Source of the DNA: CAXBDP01 sp041689935
GTDB taxonomy: Bacteria; Bacteroidota; Bacteroidia; Cytophagales; Cyclobacteriaceae
Direction: 5' to 3'
Length of the DNA: 64,000 nucleotides
Assembly (NCBI GenBank): GCA_041689935.1
Contig: JBDNFI010000001.1
Coordinates: 1 to 64,000, forward strand
In this document: positions 55,285-63,639 of the stretch, in pieces
Layout: every line of letters begins with the position of its first letter
Numbering within the stretch: the stretch's first letter is position 1
Made by a program: the position numbers and the translations under genes
Notes under the pieces: generated by a model
What the model was told of the DNA's origin: nothing
The model's input: the letters and a program-made list of their open reading frames with translations, nothing else
The model's database searches: none

Positions 55285-57759
55285 ATGTTTAACCTAAAAA
55301 TTTCTAACATGTTAAAATTTGTCATCTGCCTAGCGCTATGCTTAGGCTCGGTTGTTTCCTTTGCCCAAAGTTCATTCGAGGGCCAAGTTGTAGATAAGGA
55401 AACAAAATTGGCATTATCCAATGCCAACGTAATTATTGAGGGAACTCGGTTTGGAACTGTATCCGCCTTAAATGGTAATTTCAGTTTTTCCAATGTTCCG
55501 GATACTAAAATCACCCTTAGGATCTCTTTTGTAGGATACAAAACACTGACACAAATAGTGGAGAGTACTGCAAATGGAAGAGTGATTTTTGAATTGGAGC
55601 CAAGCGAATTACTTGGACAGGAGGTTATTGTATTTGCAACAAGAGCTTCCGAAAAAACACCAGCAACCTTTTCGACCATCAATAGAAAGGAAATTCAAAA
55701 ACAGAATTTAGGGCAAGATATTCCTATGCTGCTTGATCAAACTCCATCTATTGTAACTCACTCCGATGCAGGAGCAGGAATTGGCTACACAGGTCTTCGA
55801 ATAAGAGGAAGTGATGCCACGAGAGTGAACGTAACTGTAAATGGTATTCCTCTTAACGATTCCGAATCGCACGGGGTATTTTGGGTAAATATGCCTGACT
55901 TTGCTTCCTCGGTAGAGAATATCCAAATCCAACGTGGAGTTGGAACGTCTACCAATGGTGCAGCGGCATTTGGCGCATCGATAAACATCCAAACCGATGC
56001 AATTAATCGTGATGCATACGCTCAAATCGACAACTCCTTTGGCTCTTTTAATAGCTGGAAAAATACGGTAAGAGTAGGCACTGGACTCATCGACGATAAA
56101 TTCACCTTAGATGCTCGCCTCTCCAAAATCACGTCAGATGGCTTTATTGATCGAGCTAGATCAGACCTTTCCTCCTTCTATTTATCAGGCGGTTTTCACG
56201 GTAAAAATAGTCTATTGAAACTTAATGTATTTTCTGGCGCTGAGGAAACGTACCAGGCATGGGAAGGAACGCCCGAATCAAGGCTAAGAGGAGACCGCGA
56301 ACAAATGCTGGCCTACATCGATAGGAACGGCCTAAATGAGCAGCAGCGAGAAAATTTACTAAATAGTGACAGTCGCACGTACAATTTTTATGAGTACAAT
56401 AATCAGGTAGATAATTACCAGCAAGACCACTATCAGTTAATTTATGCCTTGGAGGCAAATCCACAATTTACGTTCAATGCGGCTTTGCATTACACCCGCG
56501 GAAGAGGATATTTTGAGCAATTCAGATTTAACGACCGCCTTTCCAATTATAATCTGCCAGCAATAACTATTGGAGATGAAACCATCAGCCGAACCGACCT
56601 AGTACGACGTAGATGGCTAGATAATCATTTCTACGGCACCACTTTTAGCGGTACATATCGACCTGATGATAAGCTAGAAATTACCCTCGGAGGTGCGTGG
56701 AATCAATACGATGGAGACCATTTTGGCGAGGTAGTTTGGGGAAGATTCCTTGGAACTGAAATTACTCCTGGCGATCGTTATTATGATAATGAAGGCCTCA
56801 AAACGGACTTCAATTTATACAGTAAGGTGAATTACCAACTTAATGAAAAATTAAACCTCTTTGGCGATTTACAATTGCGCACAATTGATTATTCGTTCCT
56901 AGGATTCAACCGGAATCTCAATAACATTACCCAAGATGTAAATTACGCTTTCTTCAATCCAAAGGCAGGCGCAACCTATCAAGCAAATCCTAATACTATG
57001 CTATATGCGAGCTACAGTATCGGAAATAGAGAACCTGTACGCCGCGACTTAACAGAGTCGACACCAGACAGTAGGCCAGTGGCAGAGTCAATGCAAAATG
57101 TAGAAGCTGGAGTACGTTGGAAAAACGATCGATTTTCTTTCACGGCAAATCATTTCCTCATGTTGTACCAAAACCAATTGGTAATAACCGGACAAGTGAA
57201 TGATGTAGGTGCCTACAACCGAACGAATGTGGACAATAGCTATAGAGCTGGAATAGAAGTAGATGGAAGTTATCAATTGAGTAGCAGATGGAGTTTAGCG
57301 GCTAACCTCGCTTGGAGTAAAAATAAAATAATCGACTTTGTGGAATTTGTCGATGATTTTGATGCGGGAGGTCAACAAGAAATTGCTCATGGTACCACCG
57401 ATATTGCTCTAAGCCCAGAGTGGGTTGGTGGAGCTACGCTTACTTATCAACCCTCCCGCGATTTTGAAATCGCATTGGTCAATAAATATGTGAGCGATCA
57501 ATTTTTGGATAATACTTCCAATCAAACTCGAAAATTAGATGCTTTTTTCGTCCAAAATCTACGATTCAATTATTTGCTAAGGACGAAACATATCCAAGGA
57601 ACTAGGCTCACGTTCATGCTCAATAATATATTAGACCTTAAATATGAGCCAAATGGATATACTTTCGGCTATATCGCTGGCGGCGAACGCGTACAAGAAA
57701 ACTTCTTTTACCCAATGGCCGGCAGGAACTTTATGCTTGGGATAAGTTTTGATTTGTGA
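55285..57759 (+). CDS. TonB-dependent receptor, predicted thiamine(-precursor) uptake
   Basis: The 824-residue outer-membrane receptor has a signal peptide (CLGSVVSFAQ end), a carboxypeptidase-regulatory-like domain (FEGQVVDKETKLALSNANVII), and a plug domain (IPMLLDQTPSIVTHSDAGAG, GLRIRGSDATRVNVTVNGIP). A beta barrel follows, ending GRNFMLGISFDL. The upstream TPP riboswitch indicates a thiamine or thiamine-precursor ligand. An alternative start at 55309 would leave 27 nt between hairpin and ATG. It contains two octamers (57364, 57452). Confidence 0.92.
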   Translation: MFNLKISNMLKFVICLALCLGSVVSFAQSSFEGQVVDKETKLALSNANVIIEGTRFGTVSALNGNFSFSNVPDTKITLRISFVGYKTLTQIVESTANGRVIFELEPSELLGQEVIVFATRASEKTPATFSTINRKEIQKQNLGQDIPMLLDQTPSIVTHSDAGAGIGYTGLRIRGSDATRVNVTVNGIPLNDSESHGVFWVNMPDFASSVENIQIQRGVGTSTNGAAAFGASINIQTDAINRDAYAQIDNSFGSFNSWKNTVRVGTGLIDDKFTLDARLSKITSDGFIDRARSDLSSFYLSGGFHGKNSLLKLNVFSGAEETYQAWEGTPESRLRGDREQMLAYIDRNGLNEQQRENLLNSDSRTYNFYEYNNQVDNYQQDHYQLIYALEANPQFTFNAALHYTRGRGYFEQFRFNDRLSNYNLPAITIGDETISRTDLVRRRWLDNHFYGTTFSGTYRPDDKLEITLGGAWNQYDGDHFGEVVWGRFLGTEITPGDRYYDNEGLKTDFNLYSKVNYQLNEKLNLFGDLQLRTIDYSFLGFNRNLNNITQDVNYAFFNPKAGATYQANPNTMLYASYSIGNREPVRRDLTESTPDSRPVAESMQNVEAGVRWKNDRFSFTANHFLMLYQNQLVITGQVNDVGAYNRTNVDNSYRAGIEVDGSYQLSSRWSLAANLAWSKNKIIDFVEFVDDFDAGGQQEIAHGTTDIALSPEWVGGATLTYQPSRDFEIALVNKYVSDQFLDNTSNQTRKLDAFFVQNLRFNYLLRTKHIQGTRLTFMLNNILDLKYEPNGYTFGYIAGGERVQENFFYPMAGRNFMLGISFDL

Positions 57760-57777
57760 TATAGCATAGACCTCATT

Positions 57778-57815
57778 GAAAGGCTGAAGGAGAAATTCCC
57801 TCAGCCTTTTTTATT
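57778..57815 (+). terminator. Terminator of the TonB receptor gene
   Basis: AAAGGCTGAAGGAG pairs imperfectly with TTCCCTCAGCCTTT and is followed by a T run. Confidence 0.85.
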
Positions 57816-57868
57816 TTCATCTTTCTTCATTCCTTTACTAATATTGTATCCATCAATTTCAAAACACC

Positions 57869-58480
57869 GTGTCATCCCATCATTTTGTCAAGGAATTTCA
57901 AGAACCTGCTCTGCTAATTACCTCTCTCAATGAGGCTAATATTGAGAAATTAGCATCCTTGCTAGAGTGGGCACCTTATGTGATTGCCCACGAAAATGTG
58001 TTTGGAGATTTACTCAATAAGGAAATCAAAATTGATGCCGTACTTTGCCAAAAGGTAAATAGAGAGCTCATTATGAGACTGATAGAAATGCAATGGAATA
58101 TCGAACTTTTTGAAATTGAAGACTCAGATAACTTAATTCAAAAATCCCTCAACATAGTCGAGAAAAATGGCGGGAGGAATTTGAACGTTTTCGATACTGC
58201 AAATACGATTACCCTTGATTTCGAATTATTTGAAACAGCCAATTCGCAAATAGTCATTTTTGATCAACACTTTAAATGGCATTTGCCCAAGGAGTTGAAA
58301 TTCGAAAAATGGCTACCAGCAAATACCGCTTTGCAATTCAAATTACAGGGAGATACAAATCTGAAAATTGCCGGAAACTATCAGCTACTTTCTGATAATG
58401 AGATGATAACCACAACTGAAGGTCTCATCTCTATCAGCTCCTCACAAAACAAAAAATGGCTCATTGGAGAGCCATTCTAG
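57869..58480 (+). CDS. Degenerate thiamine pyrophosphokinase-like protein
   Basis: The 203-residue product starts at GTG. Its N-terminus MSSHHFVKEFQEPALLI and the segment LLEWAPYVI match the Bacteroidota type of thiamine pyrophosphokinase, as do the C-terminal IVIFDQHFKWHLPKELKFEKW and GLISISSSQNKKWLIGE. The catalytic VLDGA, GDFD and RxDH regions are missing (IAHEN, LCQKV and TITLDF appear instead), so activity is doubtful. It follows the TPP-controlled TonB receptor, which supports a thiamine link. The family call rests on remembered patterns rather than an alignment. Confidence 0.6.
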   Translation: MSSHHFVKEFQEPALLITSLNEANIEKLASLLEWAPYVIAHENVFGDLLNKEIKIDAVLCQKVNRELIMRLIEMQWNIELFEIEDSDNLIQKSLNIVEKNGGRNLNVFDTANTITLDFELFETANSQIVIFDQHFKWHLPKELKFEKWLPANTALQFKLQGDTNLKIAGNYQLLSDNEMITTTEGLISISSSQNKKWLIGEPF

Positions 58481-58498
58481 CTTAACAAAAGCTGCCTT

Positions 58499-60160
58499 CT
58501 ATTTGGAAGCGAACATTGGCGGTTGCAGCTTATTATGCTCCGTAATTGCTTGCCAAGCACGCGCAACTTGAATCAACTTTTCCTCCTCAAATAAATTCCC
58601 AATAAAAGAAATACTCGATGGACTTCCGTTTTCGAAAAAGCCATTGGGAGCTACCAGGCATGGCTGCCCAGTGAGGTTGGTTACCAATAATTGACTTCCT
58701 CCAAAGCTTGGCGTTACAATGACATCAAACTCCTGCATCAAGGTATTTACTTGCTGCACCAATTCAGTCCGCACTCTATTGGCATTGATATAGTCAGCAG
58801 CAGAAATAAATCTTGATGAGCGAAATATATTTGGCCAGGCATTATTTCCCTGCGCTACGAGTAAGCTATCCAAGCCTGAGCGGGTCAATTCGTCGAATGC
58901 TGCGCCTGCCTCGGCATTTAGGATAATTCTCAAAGCCGAAATTGGTAAATCAAAATTCCACTCAACCTCCCGCAATTCTACGCCCAAGGATTCCAAATCT
59001 TTCAATACCTGCTTATCAAAATCATTTCCTCTGTATTGTCCATCAAAAAAACTCTTGATATACCCAATTTTCAGTTTGCTTAAATCATTGCTTGAGCTAT
59101 AATTGAAGCCAGATGGGATCAATGACGGATCCAGCCCATCTACTCCCTTAATGACCGAAAACACGATGGCTAAATCTTCCACATTTCTAGTCATTGGACC
59201 AACTTTATCCATGCTCCAGCTTAGTGCCATTCCTCCTGCTCTACTTACTCTTCCAAATGTTGGGCGTAGACCAGTAACTCCACAGCGCGTAGATGGCGAA
59301 ACGATAGAACCTAGTGTTTCTGTACCCAACGCAAATGGCACTAGCCCAGCGGCTACCGCAGAAGCCGATCCAGCAGAGGATCCACTCGATCCTTGATCCA
59401 AATTCCAAGGATTTTTGGTCACTCCTCCATACCATACGTCTCCCATTGCCAAGGCACCAAGCGTTAGTTTAGCGATCAACACCGCACCTGCATCATCTAG
59501 TTTTTTCACCACAGTTGCCGTCTCCTGTCTTACCTGATCTTTGAAAGGCATAGCACCCCATGTGGTTTTATATCCCTCCACTGCAAATAAATCTTTCACG
59601 CCAAAAGGAATCCCGTGGAGTGGCCCTTTGTAATTACCAGCAGCTATTTCTCTATCAGCCTTTTGCGCCATTTCCATTGCTCTTGCTTCAGTGATAGTGA
59701 CCACACATTGTAATGTATCACCGTACATTTTGAGTCGATTGATGAAAAATTGGGTTAGTTCTACAGAGGTGATTTTCTTATGTTGAATAAGAGAAGCTAA
59801 TTGGCTAATGCCCATAAAAGCCAGTTCATCCTTATTTGCGGGCAGTTGCACATCGCTTGGAATGTTCCAATCAATAGTAGATTGCAGTGTGGGTACTTCA
59901 AAACCGACGGGTAGTGGATTGAAAACCATGGCGGGAGGAAGGCCATTGTCCAGCTCATAGCCGTGCAAAGCCTCCAAGGAACTTTGATTAGACTTAAGGC
60001 TATTCAGTATTTGGGCACGATTGGCATCGGTAAATTCCAAATCCAAAATTTTTTCAGCTTCGGTAATGCTTTCTATTGTTATTTCACCTTGATATTTGGC
60101 AATACCAAAGCCCAAAAGGAAGGCTAAAAGAACTAGGCTTGGAAGTAAAATCTTTTTCAT
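58499..60160 (-). CDS. Exported amidase (amidase-signature family)
   Basis: The product of about 553 residues has a signal peptide or anchor (ILLPSLVLLAFLLGFGIAKY). The amidase-signature domain carries its catalytic Lys in GIPFGVKDLFAV and its Ser-cisSer pair in DQGSSGSSAGSASAVAAG and GTETLGSIVSPS. The family hydrolyses amides, and the GatA-like core here is exported, so it is not tRNA amidotransferase. I use the ATG at 60160, since 60190 adds ten residues before the signal. Confidence 0.88.
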   Translation of the reverse strand: MKKILLPSLVLLAFLLGFGIAKYQGEITIESITEAEKILDLEFTDANRAQILNSLKSNQSSLEALHGYELDNGLPPAMVFNPLPVGFEVPTLQSTIDWNIPSDVQLPANKDELAFMGISQLASLIQHKKITSVELTQFFINRLKMYGDTLQCVVTITEARAMEMAQKADREIAAGNYKGPLHGIPFGVKDLFAVEGYKTTWGAMPFKDQVRQETATVVKKLDDAGAVLIAKLTLGALAMGDVWYGGVTKNPWNLDQGSSGSSAGSASAVAAGLVPFALGTETLGSIVSPSTRCGVTGLRPTFGRVSRAGGMALSWSMDKVGPMTRNVEDLAIVFSVIKGVDGLDPSLIPSGFNYSSSNDLSKLKIGYIKSFFDGQYRGNDFDKQVLKDLESLGVELREVEWNFDLPISALRIILNAEAGAAFDELTRSGLDSLLVAQGNNAWPNIFRSSRFISAADYINANRVRTELVQQVNTLMQEFDVIVTPSFGGSQLLVTNLTGQPCLVAPNGFFENGSPSSISFIGNLFEEEKLIQVARAWQAITEHNKLQPPMFASK

Positions 60161-60235
60161 TGTTGGAGAAATTAATGATTCGGAATGCAATATAAATAAT
60201 GCCTACTAGCATCGGCCTTTCAAAAAGAAAAAAGC

Positions 60236-61312
60236 TTAATACTCTCCTCCTCCCGCTTTCAATTTTTCCGCATTTTCGGCAAGCCTTAGCTGCTGGATAA
60301 ATTCTCCGATTTCACCTTCCATTACTACAGGTAGATTGTACACGGTATATCCTATTCGATGATCTGTAACTCGGCCTTGTGGGTAATTGTAGGTTCTGAT
60401 TTTATCAGCCCTATCGCCGCTGCCTATCATAGAGTTGCGTTGCGCGCCTACAATATCATTATGCTTTTTTAGTTCCACTTCATAGATTCTTGAGCGCAAT
60501 ACTTTTAAGGCTTTCTCGAAGTTTTTGATCTGGGACTTCTCATCCTGGCATGAAACGACCAAACCAGTAGGCCCATGGGTAAGCCGTACGGCAGAGTAGG
60601 TGGTGTTTACAGACTGACCACCCGGCCCAGATGAGCAGAAAGTATCTTTTCTGACATCGTTCATATTGATGTTTACTTCTACCTCTTCCATTTCGGGTAG
60701 CACGGCCACCGTCGCCGCAGAAGTATGCACTCTGCCTTGTGTTTCAGTAGCCGGCACTCGTTGTACTCGATGTACTCCCGATTCGTATTTCATTTTCCCG
60801 TATACATCCTCACCAGAAATCTCACACACTATTTCCTTGTAGCCACCTGAAGAACCTTCTGTAAAATCCATTACATTCAATCTCCACCCGATCTTCTCTG
60901 CAAATCGCTGGTACATCCGAAATAAATCACCTGCAAATATCCCTGCTTCATCGCCTCCTGTACCCGCTCGTATTTCCAAAATTGCATTTTTACCATCATT
61001 GGGATCTTTAGGGATCATCATTTGGCGCATTTCCTCTTCCAACTCTTCCTTTTTAGGTACAAGCAAATCCAATTCCTCTTTGGCCATTTCTCTAAAATCT
61101 GGGTCTTTCTCCTTTTCAAGAATCTGTTTAGAGCCTTTTATTCCATCTAGCACATCCTTATACTCATGGTATTTTGTTACTATTTTATCGAGATCCTTGT
61201 ATTCCTTGTTCAGCTGTGTGTAGCGCTTTACATCGCTCATCACATTAGGGTCTATCAAAAATTCAGCAACTTCTTCAAATCTATTTTTTATGGCTTCGAG
61301 TTTATCTAACAT
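60236..61312 (-). CDS. prfA: Peptide chain release factor 1
   Basis: The 358-residue factor recognises UAA/UAG. The catalytic GGQ lies in CSSGPGGQSVNTTYSAVR. The recognition tripeptide region (PxT) corresponds to VPATETQGRVHTSAATV, as in RF1 rather than RF2 (SPF). The N-terminal helical domain and C-terminal AENAEKLKAGGGEY complete it. An octamer at 60249 falls in the last codons. Confidence 0.96.
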   Translation of the reverse strand: MLDKLEAIKNRFEEVAEFLIDPNVMSDVKRYTQLNKEYKDLDKIVTKYHEYKDVLDGIKGSKQILEKEKDPDFREMAKEELDLLVPKKEELEEEMRQMMIPKDPNDGKNAILEIRAGTGGDEAGIFAGDLFRMYQRFAEKIGWRLNVMDFTEGSSGGYKEIVCEISGEDVYGKMKYESGVHRVQRVPATETQGRVHTSAATVAVLPEMEEVEVNINMNDVRKDTFCSSGPGGQSVNTTYSAVRLTHGPTGLVVSCQDEKSQIKNFEKALKVLRSRIYEVELKKHNDIVGAQRNSMIGSGDRADKIRTYNYPQGRVTDHRIGYTVYNLPVVMEGEIGEFIQQLRLAENAEKLKAGGGEY

Positions 61313-61395
61313 ATCTTTGTAATATAGACTTCAAAATTACGAAATTGAAGAGAGAATTTTGCGTTAGCATTGTTATTAGATTAAATCACCAGATT

Positions 61396-62058
61396 ATGTG
61401 CAAAACTATATACTCCATATTTGCTATTACTTTCCTATTTATAGCCTGTGGAAATCCTGATAATCAACAAGGACTAATTACCGATGAAGTGGCGAAGGAA
61501 TTGGATGAAAGAGAAATAAGGGTAATAAGTGATGGCGAAATCATAGAACGTGCCTTTGAATTTGGGCGAATGGTGGCAGACAGTGCCCAAGCCAGTTTAA
61601 TTCAAGAATTACTACAAGCTGTGGAAGCGGGAGGTGTAGTCCATGCCATTGATTACTGCAATGTGAGTGCTTTACCCCTGCTAAAGTCTGTTGCGGAAGA
61701 GTATGATGTGGAGATCAGGCGAGCTAGCAATAGATGGAGAAATCCGCAAGACCAACCGAATGAAGCTGAGAAACCAATATTGGAAGCGTATGAATACAAT
61801 ATGGAGAATGGCATTGAGCTGAACGACAATGTGCAGAAAATTGGCAATGACTTTCTTCTTTACACCAAACCTATTGTAATAAGTAGTGGTCTGTGTTTAA
61901 ATTGTCATGGGACTGAAAATACCCAAGTACAAGCCGAGACCTTAGCTGCGCTCCAAGAAAAATATCCGAATGACAATGCACTCAATCACCAAATGGACGA
62001 TTTGAAAGGAATGTGGAGTATAAAAATAGCCAGAAGGAATCTGGTGTTACAAAAATAG
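61396..62058 (+). CDS. c-type-haem lipoprotein, Tll0287-like/DUF3365
   Basis: The product of about 220 residues has a lipoprotein signal (lipobox FIAC). A Tll0287-like domain includes HAIDYCNVSALPLL, IRRASNRWRNPQDQPNEAEKPIL, and a single haem-binding CLNCHG near residue 175. Members act as periplasmic haem sensors or electron carriers. The target is unknown. I use the ATG at 61396 so that the signal peptide is N-terminal. Confidence 0.87.
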   Translation: MCKTIYSIFAITFLFIACGNPDNQQGLITDEVAKELDEREIRVISDGEIIERAFEFGRMVADSAQASLIQELLQAVEAGGVVHAIDYCNVSALPLLKSVAEEYDVEIRRASNRWRNPQDQPNEAEKPILEAYEYNMENGIELNDNVQKIGNDFLLYTKPIVISSGLCLNCHGTENTQVQAETLAALQEKYPNDNALNHQMDDLKGMWSIKIARRNLVLQK

Positions 62059-62063
62059 AATAG

Positions 62064-62699
62064 CTATTCCATTCTTCGCAGGACTGCAACCAGCATACTT
62101 CGATAGTCTTCTACTAACACCGATTTAATGGGCTCTATGGCTTCCCAGCCCATGGCAAGCAAGGTCGAAATGTGAGCATCTGTGATCAGAAAGCGCTCAG
62201 TTCCATCTGCCAAATGATATCGACCATGGCCTATGGCTTGGAAAGAAGTGGGTGGCAATCCCCTAGCTGTGGCTGTTCTGATAAAAAGGTATCCACCTCC
62301 CGCTGTTACCCGTGTGAGCTCTTGTAGCATTGCCTTGAAATGCTCCTCATTATTTGCAAAATGGAGCACTGCCGAGCAGACCACAAGTTGAAAAGCGGCA
62401 TCTGGAAAAAGCATTTCTGCCAAGTCCATTATATAGGTATTATCTACCAAGTCATGCCTATTGAGGCTTCTCATTTGATACTTGAGCATTTGTAATGCTC
62501 CGTCATTTTGGTCAATAGCATGAATTTCATAGCCTTGCTGCATAAACCATATCAGATTGCGGCCTTCACCACTTCCAGCATCTAGCACCTTCATTTCGTT
62601 ATTGAACCGCCCTTTTAGTATTTGATCGAGCAGGTAGATGTCGATATTGCCTACGTATTGGTTGAGCTGACTTACGTTTCCTGTTGACTCTTGATCCAT
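62064..62699 (-). CDS. Class I SAM-dependent methyltransferase
   Basis: The 211-residue protein has motif I VLDAGSGEGRNLIWF (SAM binding), an acidic HAIDQNDGALQML strand, and motif IV LVVCSAVLHFANNEEHF. The substrate is unknown. Its start overlaps the end of the upstream patatin gene by 28 bp in another frame, so the two are probably translated from one message. Confidence 0.88.
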   Translation of the reverse strand: MDQESTGNVSQLNQYVGNIDIYLLDQILKGRFNNEMKVLDAGSGEGRNLIWFMQQGYEIHAIDQNDGALQMLKYQMRSLNRHDLVDNTYIMDLAEMLFPDAAFQLVVCSAVLHFANNEEHFKAMLQELTRVTAGGGYLFIRTATARGLPPTSFQAIGHGRYHLADGTERFLITDAHISTLLAMGWEAIEPIKSVLVEDYRSMLVAVLRRME

Positions 62700-63580
62700 T
62701 CTTCGTGGTTTTTAAGAAACAATTGCTTTCCAAGGTCTATCAGCTCTGCCGATTTATAAAATTCAAAAGTGCCTGAAGCATTTCTTGGCACAGTCACCAA
62801 GATATCAGGAGGATTCTTAGCCAAAATAATATCTGAAAGTTTATCCTGCATTAAATCCAAAGATTTGGTAACCAACTCAAGTATGCCAAATTTCTTTTCT
62901 TCTTCGGCTTGACTTTTTGGCCACAAAGACCAAAGTTTTTGTGCAAAGGCTTCTACCTTATTTTGGTATTCCTTTTCTTCTTTCTTTTTCTTATTCAGAT
63001 CCTTACTTTCAACTTTCACTTTCCCATTTACATCTACCGCAACCAAAATATCATCGCTTATCCTGTTGACAAGATTCACTGGAATAGGATTCAATACTCC
63101 ACCATCTACCATGAGCCGCGTCTTTATTTTCATGGGAGTAACTATGGAAGGAATGGCAGCAGAGGCTCGCATGGCATCAAATAAACTTCCTTTGTCAAAT
63201 ACGACTTCTTCATCCGCCAAAATATCCACCGCTACGCATACAAATGGAATCTTCAAATCCTCAATATTACAATCATCTACAATATTTTTTAGCTCTTTAA
63301 AAACCTTTTCGCCTTTTACAAATCCTTGCCTGCTCAGAGTGAAATCAAATAATTTGAATAGATCTACTTTATCCAAATTGCAAAGCCATTCTTTGAACTC
63401 CGGCAATTTGCCAGATGCGTACAGCCCACCTACTACTGCTCCGATGGAGCATCCTGCAATAGAATGTATCTCGTAGCCCAATTCTTCTAATGCCTCAATT
63501 ACCCCAATATGCGCAACACCACGAGCACCTCCACTCGACAGCACCAATGCTACTTTTTTGTTTATTAATTCTTGATTCAT
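62672..63580 (-). CDS. Patatin-like phospholipase (RssA type)
   Basis: The 302-residue lipid acyl hydrolase has the oxyanion motif SSGGARGVAHIGVIEAL at the N-terminus, the nucleophile Ser in GCSIGAVVGGLYASG (GxSxG), and the dyad Asp in MVDGGVLNPIPV (DGG). It is a cytoplasmic or membrane-associated esterase. A Lys/Glu-rich insert lies near residues 190-230. Cotranscribed with the methyltransferase. Confidence 0.92.
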   Translation of the reverse strand: MNQELINKKVALVLSSGGARGVAHIGVIEALEELGYEIHSIAGCSIGAVVGGLYASGKLPEFKEWLCNLDKVDLFKLFDFTLSRQGFVKGEKVFKELKNIVDDCNIEDLKIPFVCVAVDILADEEVVFDKGSLFDAMRASAAIPSIVTPMKIKTRLMVDGGVLNPIPVNLVNRISDDILVAVDVNGKVKVESKDLNKKKKEEKEYQNKVEAFAQKLWSLWPKSQAEEEKKFGILELVTKSLDLMQDKLSDIILAKNPPDILVTVPRNASGTFEFYKSAELIDLGKQLFLKNHEEWIKSQQET

Positions 63581-63639
63581 TTTAGCAAATTGCAGTTGTA
63601 TTTGAAATTAATTTCCAATTTACTCTATTATCAACAAAA

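Larger units (their letters stand above)
6245..62303. repeat. Dispersed octamer GCGGGAGG, 36 copies
   Basis: Exact copies on + start at 6245, 8141, 12548, 14636, 14891, 16962, 17726, 21564, 24481, 25385, 28740, 33809, 35031, 43412, 44006, 45966, 57364, 58170, 59931 and 61627. Copies on - (CCTCCCGC on +) start at 7227, 9987, 12093, 17248, 20782, 25510, 28306, 29983, 35005, 41050, 45622, 50929, 57452, 58966, 60249 and 62296. Of these, 23 lie on the coding strand, 11 on the template strand and 2 between genes. Within genes all six reading registers are used (Ala-Gly-Gly, Arg-Glu, Gly-Arg, Pro-Pro-Ala, Ser-Arg, Leu-Pro), so selection acts on DNA rather than protein. A Chi-like recombination signal is one possibility. 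Confidence 0.9.

Noticed and set aside
58499..60160. GatA subunit of glutamyl-tRNA amidotransferase
   Set aside because: The protein shares the amidase fold, but it has a signal peptide and no gatB/gatC neighbours.
6245..62303. GCGGGAGG copies as ribosome binding sites
   Set aside because: Most lie deep inside genes, on both strands, and not at start codons. This phylum makes little use of Shine-Dalgarno pairing.
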